Source of the DNA: Vibrio diabolicus
GTDB taxonomy: Bacteria; Pseudomonadota; Gammaproteobacteria; Enterobacterales; Vibrionaceae
Length of the DNA: 64,000 nucleotides
Assembly (NCBI GenBank): GCA_001048675.1
Contig: CCKK01000016.1
Coordinates: 45,220-109,219, forward strand
Direction of reading: 5' to 3'
How positions within the stretch are numbered: the stretch's first letter is position 1; the number at the start of each line of letters is the position of its first letter. A model generated the notes under the pieces. The model saw nothing but the letters and a program-made list of their open reading frames with translations, was not told where the DNA came from and searched no databases. This document shows positions 17,697 through 28,437 of this stretch, one piece after another. The translations under genes and the position numbers were made by a program.

Positions 17697-18620
17697 TTAC
17701 TTACCAACAAAGACTTCTTTAGCGGCATTAATGAGCTGCAAATGAATTGGGACAAGGTCTGCATGATTCGTTCGATATCCACCTCCGACGACAGCTGCGA
17801 CAGGGATACCTCGCGATTTCATTGTTTGCATTAAAAATCTATCACGTTCTAAAATCCCTTGAGTCGAAACATCAAAATATCCCAACTCATCGTCTTGATG
17901 TATATCAACACCAGCATCGTAGATAACCAAATCAGGACGATGAAGATTAAGCGCCATATCGACCACTTCCTTAAACGCCATTAAAAAATCCTCATCACCG
18001 GTCCCTCGTACCAAAGGCACATCTAGATCAGACTGAGGCTTTCTAGCCGGGAAGTTCTTATCACAGTGGAAAGAAAGCGTGATGATATCTGGCTCATCGT
18101 TACACAAAGTTGCTGTTCCATCCCCATGATGAACATCACTGTCAATGATCAATACTTTATCGACATGCTCAACTTCGAGTGCTTGCCTAGCCGCGATCAC
18201 TAAGTCATTAAATAAACAAAAACCACTGCCAAACTCTTTGTGTGCGTGATGATACCCACCACTCAAATGAATGGCCACACCGTACTCAAGTGCCTTTTTT
18301 GCGGTCAAAGCCGTGCCCGCTGCTGAAGTTAGCGTTCTGGTAATGAGAGACTCACTCCAAGGAAAACCTATTCGGCGCATCTTCGCAGCTGGCATGTTTC
18401 CACTAACAAGTAACTCGACGTATTCCTCGTCATGAACACGTTTTACTTCCCCAACAGTTAATGTTTCGGGCTGGAAAAACTGCGCGTGCTCTTTCCAGTT
18501 ATCTTTCTCCATATGCACCAATACCGATTCATAGAGGTACTGGTATTTCATAATTGGGTAACGATGCCCCTCTGGCAACTCAAGTTGAGAATAAATCGGG
18601 TGGTAGATAAATGGCAGCAT
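17697..18620 (-). CDS. Histone deacetylase family protein
   Basis: This 307-residue cytoplasmic hydrolase has the arginase/deacetylase fold shared by HDACs, AcuC and acetylpolyamine amidohydrolases. The catalytic set is complete: tandem His124-His125 in GGYHHAH, zinc ligands Asp162 and His164 in DSDVHHGDG, a third ligand Asp239 in YDAGVD, and the transition-state Tyr in GGGYRTNH. In bacteria such enzymes remove acetyl groups from proteins or small amines; the substrate here is unknown. No acetyl-CoA synthetase gene lies nearby, so an AcuC role is not supported. It follows the tRNA-Ser region. Confidence 0.88.
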   Translation of the reverse strand: MLPFIYHPIYSQLELPEGHRYPIMKYQYLYESVLVHMEKDNWKEHAQFFQPETLTVGEVKRVHDEEYVELLVSGNMPAAKMRRIGFPWSESLITRTLTSAAGTALTAKKALEYGVAIHLSGGYHHAHKEFGSGFCLFNDLVIAARQALEVEHVDKVLIIDSDVHHGDGTATLCNDEPDIITLSFHCDKNFPARKPQSDLDVPLVRGTGDEDFLMAFKEVVDMALNLHRPDLVIYDAGVDIHQDDELGYFDVSTQGILERDRFLMQTMKSRGIPVAAVVGGGYRTNHADLVPIHLQLINAAKEVFVGK

Positions 18621-18690
18621 GAGAAATTCTTAATAACAATGGTAACGAAATAGTATCAACTTCAAGGGTTGAATAAAACGCAATTTAATT

Positions 18691-18709
18691 GATAATGATT
18701 TTCAATATC
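18691..18709. promoter_or_regulatory. Fur box
   Basis: GATAATGATTTTCAATATC matches the 19-base Fur consensus at 16 positions. It overlaps a possible promoter on the plus strand, with TTGATA at 18689-18694, a 17-base spacer and TTAAAT at 18712-18717. It sits in the gap between the deacetylase and the small membrane peptide / SDR genes. Confidence 0.75.
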
Positions 18710-18728
18710 AATTAAATTTAACATACAT

Positions 18729-18848
18729 ATGAATTCTACTTTCTTTGCTATTCTCGGCGCACTGTTTGGCTCTCTTTGTGCTCTGTCCCTATTTTCATCT
18801 CTCGTTGTTGGTGCGTGGTGGTTGGTTGATTTTATTGTGCTTAGCTAA
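18729..18848 (+). CDS. Putative 39-residue membrane peptide behind a Fur box
   Basis: An ATG at 18729 opens a 39-codon frame ending TAA at 18846. The peptide is almost entirely hydrophobic, one long membrane segment (FFAILGALFGSLCALSLFSS onward) with a single acidic residue near the end. There is no clear Shine-Dalgarno. From the promoter predicted over the Fur box, transcription would start about 5 bases before the ATG, so translation would be nearly leaderless. The SDR gene begins 43 bases downstream and could share the transcript. I do not recognise the peptide; expression under iron limitation is inference. Confidence 0.45.
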   Translation: MNSTFFAILGALFGSLCALSLFSSLVVGAWWLVDFIVLS

Positions 18849-18891
18849 CACAATGACTTTCAACTGAAATCAAAAAAACATAGGTGTTTGT

Positions 18892-19581
18892 ATGAGTCAA
18901 ACCGTCTTTATTACCGGAGCAAATCGCGGCATTGGCCTTAGCTTAACTGAGCTGTACCTGAAGCAAGGCCACCAAGTACATGCTACTAGCCGTTCCTTAG
19001 AGAACAGTTCAGAACTACAAACTCTAGCCTCACATTACAGCAATCTGGTTTTGCACGAACTGGATGTCACTCACTACGAACAAGTCGCTAAGCTTGCCGA
19101 TAAACTCCCCGCCATCGACTTACTCATTAACAATGCGGGATATTACGGCCCCAAGGGATATGGCTTTGGAAACACTGACGTAGAAGCATGGCGTAAAGTC
19201 TTCGAAGTAAACACCATTGCACCGTTAAAACTGGTTGAGCACTGTTACCCTCGCTTGCAACAAGGCAAGATAAAAAAGATTGCTTGTATCTCATCAAAAG
19301 TGGGGAGCATGACCGAAAATACGTCCGGTGGCGGTTATATTTATCGCTCATCGAAAGCGGCGCTTAACTCGGTTGTGAAAAGCTTAAGTAATGATTTAAC
19401 ACCTGAAGGATTTACCGTTTTAGCGCTTCACCCTGGTTGGGTAAAAACGGCAATGGGCGGACCAAATGCATTGATAGATACGCAAACCTCCGCACAGGGC
19501 CTCGCGAACGTGATAGAACTGAGCACACCGCAACTTTCAGGTCGATTTATCAACTACGATGGTACTGAGTTACCTTGGTAG
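18892..19581 (+). CDS. Short-chain dehydrogenase/reductase
   Basis: This is a 229-residue classical SDR with all motifs intact: TGANRGIG cofactor loop near the N-terminus, NNAG, Ser in CISSK, and YxxxK in YRSSKAALNS. The C-terminal LHPGWVKTAMGG is typical of the C-factor-like SDR subgroup. Substrate is unknown. TAGGTG lies 6 bases before the ATG. It follows the Fur box and the 39-residue peptide, so iron control is possible. This SDR is intact, unlike the one at 2609. Confidence 0.85.
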   Translation: MSQTVFITGANRGIGLSLTELYLKQGHQVHATSRSLENSSELQTLASHYSNLVLHELDVTHYEQVAKLADKLPAIDLLINNAGYYGPKGYGFGNTDVEAWRKVFEVNTIAPLKLVEHCYPRLQQGKIKKIACISSKVGSMTENTSGGGYIYRSSKAALNSVVKSLSNDLTPEGFTVLALHPGWVKTAMGGPNALIDTQTSAQGLANVIELSTPQLSGRFINYDGTELPW

Positions 19582-19764
19582 CAGCATTAAGACACAACCA
19601 TCACTAAACCAAATACCATCAAAGTCAGGCTTCATAATCGTGACTTGGTTGGCAAACATAATGTTCATCAGTGATCCACCAGCATAATTCGCGCAATCTA
19701 ACTTGAATTTATCTACATCCAATCCAGACTTAGGAAAAAGTAGAACAAATAAGGAGAAAGCACG

Positions 19765-19971
19765 ATGGCAGCAGATAGGGATTTGGTTAATTTTAGCGAA
19801 GAGCACGAACTAAATTACTGCTTGAGAAGTGCTGGTAAACGCCAAACTCAAGCGAATCGAGATACATTAGTTGACTTGGGCAACCAGGTGAAAGAGGTAC
19901 TGGACAAACGCGTGTTAACTCAAGGTGAAGTAAGAGGCGCGATCCAAAACCACGGTGATCTGTTCGAGTAA
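19765..19971 (+). CDS. Small soluble protein of unknown function
   Basis: This is a 68-residue charged, helical protein with no membrane segment. AAGGAGAAAGCACG before the ATG is a strong ribosome site, which makes it likely real. The N-terminal DRDLVNFSEEHELNY segment vaguely recalls DUF3606-type small proteins, but I would not assign it. It lies between the SDR gene and topB. Function is unknown. Confidence 0.6.
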   Translation: MAADRDLVNFSEEHELNYCLRSAGKRQTQANRDTLVDLGNQVKEVLDKRVLTQGEVRGAIQNHGDLFE

Positions 19972-20015
19972 TCTATTTTCAAGCATGCGCGGAGTTTAAT
20001 TACGCCGCGCCTGTC

Positions 20016-21983
20016 CTATGCCTGCTTACCTTTGGTTGCACGAGATTTAGTCGCGCCACCATTCTTTGAATAACTGCGCTTTTTACGTTTAAACGCAGGA
20101 CGTTCCACCTTGGGTAGATGACGTAATGAATCAGGGATAGGCCCTGCTTTTACTTGTGCCATCAAGCTATCAATGCGTTGTTCCAGTGCTTGCATGAACG
20201 GCTGATATGCTTGATTTCTCTCTGCCATACCTTGTAACTGGTGCTCCCAATGAGCCGTCATATCAGGGTATGTTGAATCTTCTGGCAAAGCATGAATGAG
20301 ACCTCTTCCCGCAGGAGAACTGAGAATTGACTTACCTTGACGCGTAAGCAGTTGGCGTTTGAACAGCGTGTCCAAAATACCAGCGCGAGTCGCTTCCGTG
20401 CCTAGCCCATCAGTGTCACGAAGGATTTTTTTCAGTTCTTTATCCGCAACGTAACGGGCGATTCCGGTCATCGCTTGCAACAGCGATGCCTCGGTAAAAT
20501 GCTTTGGTGGTTCGGTTTTTCGGTCTTTTATTTCCCCTTCACGACAAGTTAACACGGTGCCTTCGGGTAGCGGTGGCACGGCATCAATACCTTCATCTTC
20601 CTTGTCAGTTTTGCCCGTTAGCGCTTTCCAACCCGGCGAAACTAACTGACGACCTTTCGCGACAAACGTACCGCCAGCGATATCGAAAACCAATTTAGCT
20701 TCTGCGTAAACCGCCGCCGGATAGAACTGCATGAGATACTGGCGCGCAATCAATTGATACACTTTCATCTCATTGCCGGAAAGCGCATTCACATTAGCTT
20801 GCTTCGGTGTAGGGATAATCGCATGGTGCGCATCCACTTTTTTATCGTTCCAGGCTTTGGACTTTAATGTTAAGTCTGCTCCCTGAACGGCAACTTGCAA
20901 CTCTTTTGCGTTATTCGCAATAGCAGTTGTCACCGTCCCTGCTTGTGAGTAGTGTTCCATTGGTAAATAGCGACAATCTGAACGCGGGTAAGTGATCAGC
21001 TTGTGCTTTTCATACAATGCCTGACAAGTATCTAGTACTTGTTGCGCACTCATACCATAGCGCTTCGCGGCATCGATCTGTAAAGCAGATAACGAATAAG
21101 GTAATGGTGCTGATTGCTTGGTTTGCTTTTGTTCCGACTCTGTCACTTTTGCGGGTTGATTTGCAATACGGTTTGTAACATTTTCCACCAACTTACGGTT
21201 TAATACTCGACCTTCTTCGTCCTGCCAAGGCTTGCATGCCTCACTTGGCTTCCAACGAGCACGAATATCAAAAGTACCATTGGCATCTTGATACGGAATC
21301 AGAGCATGTAGGGTAAAATAGTCCTTCGGGACAAAGTTTTCGATTTCCTCATCACGACGCACCACTAAGCCAAGAACTGGCGTTTGCACTCGCCCTACCG
21401 AGAGAACACCTTGATACCCTGCTTTTTGACCAAGCAAGGTATAAGCACGAGACATGTTCATGCCATACAACCAATCAGCCCGAGAGCGGGCCAATGCAGA
21501 AACTGAAAGTGGGATAAACTCGCGATTACTGCGCATAGAACTGAGTGCGCGTTTAACCGCAGGTAAGTTCAAGTCGGAAATCAGCAAACGCTGTGTGGAT
21601 TCCTTCTTGGTTTTAGATAACTTGCAATAGTCGAGAACTTCATCAACTAACAGCTGACCCTCTCGGTCTGGGTCTCCTGCATGAATGACTTCGTTAGCTT
21701 CTTTGAGCAATTTACGAATCACTGTTAATTGCTTACTTGCGCTTTTCCTCGGTCTGAGCTGCCATTGCTGCGGAACAATTGGTAAATCTGCCATATTCCA
21801 CTTTTTATAACGCTCATCGTAAGCGTCAGGTTCGACTTGTTCGAGCAAATGGCCGATACACCAAGTAACGATATCCCCGTTCCCACAGCGGATGAATCCT
21901 TGATCTTTCTTTTGAGGGTTTGGCAGAGCAGCGGCAATCGCACGGCCTAAGCTTGGTTTTTCAGCAATAAACAGACGAGACAT
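20016..21983 (-). CDS. topB: DNA topoisomerase III
   Basis: TopB is a type IA topoisomerase that passes and decatenates DNA strands, acting with RecQ-type helicases. The 655-residue length fits E. coli TopB (653). A Toprim domain opens the protein with [13 protein letters not shown] and acidic residues in [12 protein letters not shown]. The catalytic Tyr is in [12 protein letters not shown]. The basic C-terminal tail ([12 protein letters not shown]) replaces zinc fingers. A LexA-like box lies 67-82 bases upstream, suggesting damage control. Confidence 0.96.
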   Translation of the reverse strand: MSRLFIAEKPSLGRAIAAALPNPQKKDQGFIRCGNGDIVTWCIGHLLEQVEPDAYDERYKKWNMADLPIVPQQWQLRPRKSASKQLTVIRKLLKEANEVIHAGDPDREGQLLVDEVLDYCKLSKTKKESTQRLLISDLNLPAVKRALSSMRSNREFIPLSVSALARSRADWLYGMNMSRAYTLLGQKAGYQGVLSVGRVQTPVLGLVVRRDEEIENFVPKDYFTLHALIPYQDANGTFDIRARWKPSEACKPWQDEEGRVLNRKLVENVTNRIANQPAKVTESEQKQTKQSAPLPYSLSALQIDAAKRYGMSAQQVLDTCQALYEKHKLITYPRSDCRYLPMEHYSQAGTVTTAIANNAKELQVAVQGADLTLKSKAWNDKKVDAHHAIIPTPKQANVNALSGNEMKVYQLIARQYLMQFYPAAVYAEAKLVFDIAGGTFVAKGRQLVSPGWKALTGKTDKEDEGIDAVPPLPEGTVLTCREGEIKDRKTEPPKHFTEASLLQAMTGIARYVADKELKKILRDTDGLGTEATRAGILDTLFKRQLLTRQGKSILSSPAGRGLIHALPEDSTYPDMTAHWEHQLQGMAERNQAYQPFMQALEQRIDSLMAQVKAGPIPDSLRHLPKVERPAFKRKKRSYSKNGGATKSRATKGKQA

Positions 21984-22004
21984 AACGTTTTGGAAATAAA
22001 TATA

Positions 22005-22036
22005 ATTAGGGCCACATTATCGAATGTAGCCCTAAT
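22005..22036 (-). terminator. Hairpin after the nitroreductase gene
   Basis: ATTAGGGCCACATT / AATGTAGCCCTAAT forms a 14-base stem with one wobble and a 4-base loop. On the minus strand it is followed by TATATTTATTT. It probably terminates the nitroreductase transcript, yet lies between the LexA box and topB. Confidence 0.6.
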
Positions 22037-22049
22037 AAATCAAGAAAAA

Positions 22050-22065
22050 CTGTATAAATAAACAG
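22050..22065. promoter_or_regulatory. LexA-like box upstream of topB
   Basis: CTGTATAAATAAACAG keeps the CTGT-N8-ACAG core and matches CTGTATATATATACAG at 14 of 16 positions. On the minus strand a possible -10 (TATACA) overlaps it. Confidence 0.6.
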
Positions 22066-22086
22066 TCAGTTTATTTAAGTTTTCAG

Positions 22087-22635
22087 TTATAGAAATTCAA
22101 CAAACTGAGAAAGGTCACGCTCAGGAACTTTCATCGGTGTACAACCAGGCGTGCCTAAGTACAAGAAACCAACAATCTCATCGTCACCTTCTAAACCAAA
22201 TGCTTGATGAACTTCTGGATGGAACATCCACTTACCTGAGCGCCAAAAACCTTGAAAGCCTTGCGCTACCGCTGCCATCTGCATGGATTGTACGGCACAT
22301 CCCGCAGATAAGTGTTGCTCTAGTGCAGGCACTTTCTCATGTTCCGTTACTTTAGCAATCACCGTGATCACCATTGGCGCACGAAATGGCGCATTTTTCA
22401 CCTTTTCGACCACCGCTTCATCACTATTTTCAGCTTCTGCGGCTTTTACCAAGATATCTGACAGTTTTTTCAAACCATCGCCCTGTGCGATAACGAAACG
22501 CCAAGGGGTTAATCCCGCATGGTCAGGCGCACGAAGGCCTGCACGAATGATGTTCTCAAGCGCTTTACCTTCTGGTGCAGGCGCAGATAACTTCGCGATA
22601 GATCGGCGATTGAGCAAAAGATCGAGAGCGTCCAT
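22087..22635 (-). CDS. ydjA: Nitroreductase family protein YdjA
   Basis: This 182-residue FMN-dependent oxidoreductase is of the small nitroreductase type. The N-terminal LLNRRSIAKLSAPAPEG and the APDHAGLTPWRFVIAQG segment are typical of YdjA-type enzymes, and E. coli YdjA has 183 residues. The physiological substrate is not established. In E. coli ydjA, sppA and ansA are neighbours. Here sppA and ansA follow after an MFS gene and fadH, which supports the orthology. Confidence 0.88.
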   Translation of the reverse strand: MDALDLLLNRRSIAKLSAPAPEGKALENIIRAGLRAPDHAGLTPWRFVIAQGDGLKKLSDILVKAAEAENSDEAVVEKVKNAPFRAPMVITVIAKVTEHEKVPALEQHLSAGCAVQSMQMAAVAQGFQGFWRSGKWMFHPEVHQAFGLEGDDEIVGFLYLGTPGCTPMKVPERDLSQFVEFL

Positions 22636-22808
22636 GAAAGAGTCCTTATCGAATATCGTTGTTATTTTGTTTACGCCACTTTAGCACAATCTGTTCCTAC
22701 GAATAACAACCGGTTTTCTGTGGGCTTGATAACGTGCTTCACTTAACATCAAACTGGATTTAATGTTAATTTATTCGCGAAATGAATAAGTTGAACATAG
22801 GCAGGTTG

Positions 22809-24125
22809 ATGAACAAGGATAAACAAAACAGCATTTACGAAAAGATCGTTAATGACGAAGATGCCCGTGCCTGTAAGGCGATTCCTGAATCAGCTTGTCA
22901 TCAAGTTCCCGGCAACTTTCTTAAAATCATTCTTGCTCAGTTTTTAACGAAGGTCGGCGATGCGTTAATCAACCCCAAAGTCACGTTGCCGTGGATACTA
23001 CAAAGTCTCGGGGCACCGGTTTACTTAATTGGTTGGCTCGTTCCTATTCGTGAATCAGGTTCCCTTATCCCACAACTTAGCATCGCGCACTACATCCGAC
23101 GCATTCCAGTAAGAAAATGGGTCTGGGTAATTGGCAGCATCTTGCAGGCTCTTTCCATATTTGCGATCGGATTGGTCGCATTAACTCTGACAGGAGCTGC
23201 TGCGGGTTATGGTGTAATTGCATGTCTTGTGATCTTCAGTCTCTCACGCGGTTTAAATTCCGTCGCATCAAAAGATGTGTTGGGCAAAACCATCCCTAAA
23301 AACCAACGAGGTCAAGTCAACGGCTGGTCTTCAAGCGCTGCTGGCCTTGTTACACTACTTTTCGCTAGCCTTCTGGCACTGGCCTGGTTATGGGACGTAG
23401 AGCCGACGGAGCGCTTTTACAGTCTGAGTTTAGGGTTAGCGGGCGTCATATGGCTTATTGCGGCATTAGTTTATGCACGAGTTAATGAGTATGCCGGTGA
23501 GGTAGACGGTGGTCGAAATGGCGTCCTTGAGGCATTTAAACAACTCGCGTTACTTAAAACAGACGTGACCTTTCGTCGATTCGTTATCACGCGGACACTA
23601 TTTTTATGTTCTGCGCTGAGTGCACCGTACTACGTTGTGCTGGCACAGCAATCTCTCGGTGGACAGCTCTGGGTGCTAGCTCTCTTTATGTTTGCGAGTG
23701 GCTTGGCCTCCTTTGTGTCAGGTCCTTTCTGGGGAAGAATGTCCGATCGCTCTAGCCGCAGTGTGATGGTCATCGGCGCAACGATGAGCGCGCTACTTGG
23801 CGTTGTTTTATTTGTTTACGATACGTGGGTCACCGCTAGCCAAAGCTTCCTATTCGTGATTCCTCTGCTCTACTTTTGTGTGTGCATTGCCCACGACGGA
23901 ATACGAGTCGGACGAAAAACCTACTTAGTTGATATCGCAGAAGGTGACAAACGGACAAGCTATGTAGCCGTGAGTAACACGGTGGTTGGAATAATGCTGC
24001 TTCTAATGAGTTCTCTTGGTGTTATGTCGAACTTTTTGAGCCTTTCAGCAGTGGTGTTAGTGTTCTCTTTTATTACTCTTGCTGGCGTAGTAATGGCCAA
24101 ACAACTGCCAGATATCAGTGACTAG
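22809..24125 (+). CDS. MFS transporter
   Basis: This 438-residue polytopic inner-membrane protein has about 12 hydrophobic segments in two halves after a polar N-terminus of about 35 residues. The loop FWGRMSDRSSRSVMV between helices is a major-facilitator signature. Substrate is unknown; nothing in the sequence ties it to a named efflux family. I start it at ATG 22809 because AGGCAGG is just upstream, whereas the ATG at 22782 lacks a ribosome site. Its neighbours are ydjA and fadH. Confidence 0.8.
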   Translation: MNKDKQNSIYEKIVNDEDARACKAIPESACHQVPGNFLKIILAQFLTKVGDALINPKVTLPWILQSLGAPVYLIGWLVPIRESGSLIPQLSIAHYIRRIPVRKWVWVIGSILQALSIFAIGLVALTLTGAAAGYGVIACLVIFSLSRGLNSVASKDVLGKTIPKNQRGQVNGWSSSAAGLVTLLFASLLALAWLWDVEPTERFYSLSLGLAGVIWLIAALVYARVNEYAGEVDGGRNGVLEAFKQLALLKTDVTFRRFVITRTLFLCSALSAPYYVVLAQQSLGGQLWVLALFMFASGLASFVSGPFWGRMSDRSSRSVMVIGATMSALLGVVLFVYDTWVTASQSFLFVIPLLYFCVCIAHDGIRVGRKTYLVDIAEGDKRTSYVAVSNTVVGIMLLLMSSLGVMSNFLSLSAVVLVFSFITLAGVVMAKQLPDISD

Positions 24126-24133
24126 TTCTATAC

Positions 24134-24162
24134 AAAAAAAGCTGCGCTCAAAGCGCAGCTTT
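24134..24162. terminator. Bidirectional terminator between MFS gene and fadH
   Basis: AAAGCTGCGC / GCGCAGCTTT stem flanked by an A tract and a short T tract. Confidence 0.8.
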
Positions 24163-24185
24163 CATGGTAAACACACATTAAAAAG

Positions 24186-26201
<2,016 letters not shown>

Positions 26202-26223
26202 TTAACATCCATTGTTATTATCA

Positions 26224-26234
26224 TGGTCTGACCA
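26224..26234. promoter_or_regulatory. FadR operator upstream of fadH
   Basis: TGGTCTGACCA is a perfect 11-base palindrome matching the core of the FadR consensus (CTGGTCNGACCAG at 12 of 13 when extended). It is 26 bases before the fadH start and far from sppA. Confidence 0.75.
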
Positions 26235-26422
26235 GATTAAGCCCGCTCAACCAAAAAATCAAACAAGCGTTTACATTTTTGTAACACCGATCAATCTCGC
26301 GTGAAAATATGCCAATTGTTGAGTGGTCGTGATAAGCTAAAAAAATGTTATCTTTTGAGATCTTAGAGATAAGAACCCATACTTTGTTAGACTCGGCGTA
26401 ACTATCTCGTTATGGAGACAAG

Positions 26423-28273
26423 ATGAAAAAACTCTTCAAATTTATTGGTTTGATATTTAAAGGGATATGGAAGAGCATCACCTTTATCAGACTCGCACTG
26501 GCAAACCTGATCTTCTTGCTGATGATTGCCGTTTTCTACTTTGCTTTTACTTATACCGGAGACGGTCAACCCGTCGTCGAAAAAGAGTCGGCATTGGTGA
26601 TGAATCTTTCAGGTCCGATTGTCGAACAAAGACGCTATGTAAATCCAATGGACTCTTTTGCTGGTTCCCTTTTGGGCAATGAGTTACCGAAAGAAAACGT
26701 CCTTTTCGATATCGTTGATACTATTCGCTACGCGAAAGACGATCCTAAAGTGTCTGGATTAGTGCTAGCACTGCGAGACATGCCAGAAACAAATCTCACG
26801 AAATTACGTTACATCGCGAAAGCGTTGAACGAATTTAAAGCGTCAGGTAAACCCGTTTACGCCGTAGGTGATTTCTACAACCAAAGCCAATATTACTTGG
26901 CAAGTTACGCTGATAAAGTTTACCTTGCACCTGATGGCGGCGTATTGATTAAAGGTTACAGTGCATATTCAATGTACTACAAAACGTTATTGGAAAAGCT
27001 TGATGTTTCTACTCATGTTTTTCGCGTAGGTACTTATAAATCCGCTATCGAACCTTTTATTCGTGATGACATGTCCGATGCCGCGAAAGAGTCTGCAACA
27101 CGCTGGGTTACTCAGTTGTGGAGTGCTTTTGTTGATGACGTAACCACAAACAGAAATATTGATGCGAAAGTGCTCAACCCAACTATGGATGAGCTGATTG
27201 ACGAAATGAAGTCAGTGGATGGCGATCTTGCTCAGCTCGCGGTTAAACTGGGCTTGGTTGATGAACTCGCGACACGCCAAGACATTCGCACTCTATTTGC
27301 CAAACAGTTTGGTAGTGACGGCAAAGACAGCTACAACGCGATTGGTTATTACGACTACCTTGCAACGATTCGCCCTGATTACACACTACCTCAGCACGAT
27401 ATCGCCGTTGTTCTAGCAAGTGGCGCGATTATGGATGGTCAACAACCTCGTGGTACTGTCGGAGGTGACACCGTCGCAAGCTTGTTGCGTCAAGCACGCA
27501 ATGATGAAAAGGTGAAAGCGGTCGTGTTGCGAGTAGATAGCCCTGGGGGTAGTGCCTTTGCTTCTGAAGTGATTCGCAACGAAGTAGAAGCACTGAAACA
27601 AGCAGGCAAGCCAGTTGTTGTATCCATGTCGAGTTTGGCCGCTTCTGGTGGTTATTGGATTTCAATGAGCGCAGACAAGATCGTTGCTCAGCCAACAACA
27701 CTGACGGGTTCCATTGGTATCTTTAGCGTCATCACCACGTTTGAAAAAGGCTTTAGTAAGTTAGGCATTAATACTGATGGCGTTGGCACATCGCCGTTCT
27801 CTGGTGACGGCATTACCACTGGCCTCTCTGACGGCGCGTCTCAAGTATTCCAATTAGGTATCGAGCACGGTTATAAGCGCTTTATTTCTTTGGTTGGCGA
27901 GAATCGCGATATGTCTCTAGAGGAAGTTGACAACGTCGCTCAAGGTCGAGTTTGGACAGGACAAGACGCACTATCCTTTGGTCTTGTCGACCAGATGGGT
28001 GACTTTGATGATGCCGTAGAACTAGCGGCAAAACTGGCGAATGTGACTGATTACGGCATTTACTGGGTAGAAGAACCGCTTTCTCCCACTGAACTATTTT
28101 TACAAGAGTTCATGAAACAGGTGAAAGTCTCTCTAGGTATTGATGCAACCAGCTTGCTACCAAAAAGTCTTCAACCCGTAGCTCAACAGTTCGAACAAGA
28201 CGCAAGCTTGCTACAAAGCTTTAACGATCCTAAAGGTCAATACGCATTTTGTTTGAACTGCCAAGTGCAGTAG
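26423..28273 (+). CDS. sppA: Signal peptide peptidase SppA (protease IV)
   Basis: SppA is a membrane-bound Ser/Lys protease that degrades cleaved signal peptides. The 616-residue length matches E. coli SppA (618). One N-terminal membrane helix (about 20-42) precedes two homologous peptidase domains. The catalytic Lys is in VGTYKSAIEPF, in the first domain. The Ser nucleophile is in SMSSLAASGGYW, in the second. GGAGACAAG precedes the ATG. Confidence 0.95.
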   Translation: MKKLFKFIGLIFKGIWKSITFIRLALANLIFLLMIAVFYFAFTYTGDGQPVVEKESALVMNLSGPIVEQRRYVNPMDSFAGSLLGNELPKENVLFDIVDTIRYAKDDPKVSGLVLALRDMPETNLTKLRYIAKALNEFKASGKPVYAVGDFYNQSQYYLASYADKVYLAPDGGVLIKGYSAYSMYYKTLLEKLDVSTHVFRVGTYKSAIEPFIRDDMSDAAKESATRWVTQLWSAFVDDVTTNRNIDAKVLNPTMDELIDEMKSVDGDLAQLAVKLGLVDELATRQDIRTLFAKQFGSDGKDSYNAIGYYDYLATIRPDYTLPQHDIAVVLASGAIMDGQQPRGTVGGDTVASLLRQARNDEKVKAVVLRVDSPGGSAFASEVIRNEVEALKQAGKPVVVSMSSLAASGGYWISMSADKIVAQPTTLTGSIGIFSVITTFEKGFSKLGINTDGVGTSPFSGDGITTGLSDGASQVFQLGIEHGYKRFISLVGENRDMSLEEVDNVAQGRVWTGQDALSFGLVDQMGDFDDAVELAAKLANVTDYGIYWVEEPLSPTELFLQEFMKQVKVSLGIDATSLLPKSLQPVAQQFEQDASLLQSFNDPKGQYAFCLNCQVQ

Positions 28274-28291
28274 CTTTTTCATTAATATTAC

Positions 28292-28324
28292 AAAGGGTAT
28301 CTCTACTTGAGGTGCCCTTTTTAT
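28292..28324 (+). terminator. Terminator of sppA
   Basis: AAAGGGTATCTC / GAGGTGCCCTTT stem with two wobble pairs, then a T-rich tract. Confidence 0.7.
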
Positions 28325-28437
28325 TACGCTCAACATCTCCTCAGATGACTTTCTGATGCTGTGCGCATAGCCTCGCATCTCAAGGTTATTTAGGTATATA
28401 ATCCCCGCCTCTGTTCCCCTACATGAAAGAAAAAACG

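Noticed and set aside
19987..20011. GCGCGG / CCGCGC hairpin between the 68-residue gene and topB
   Set aside because: No T tract follows on either strand, so it is not called a terminator.
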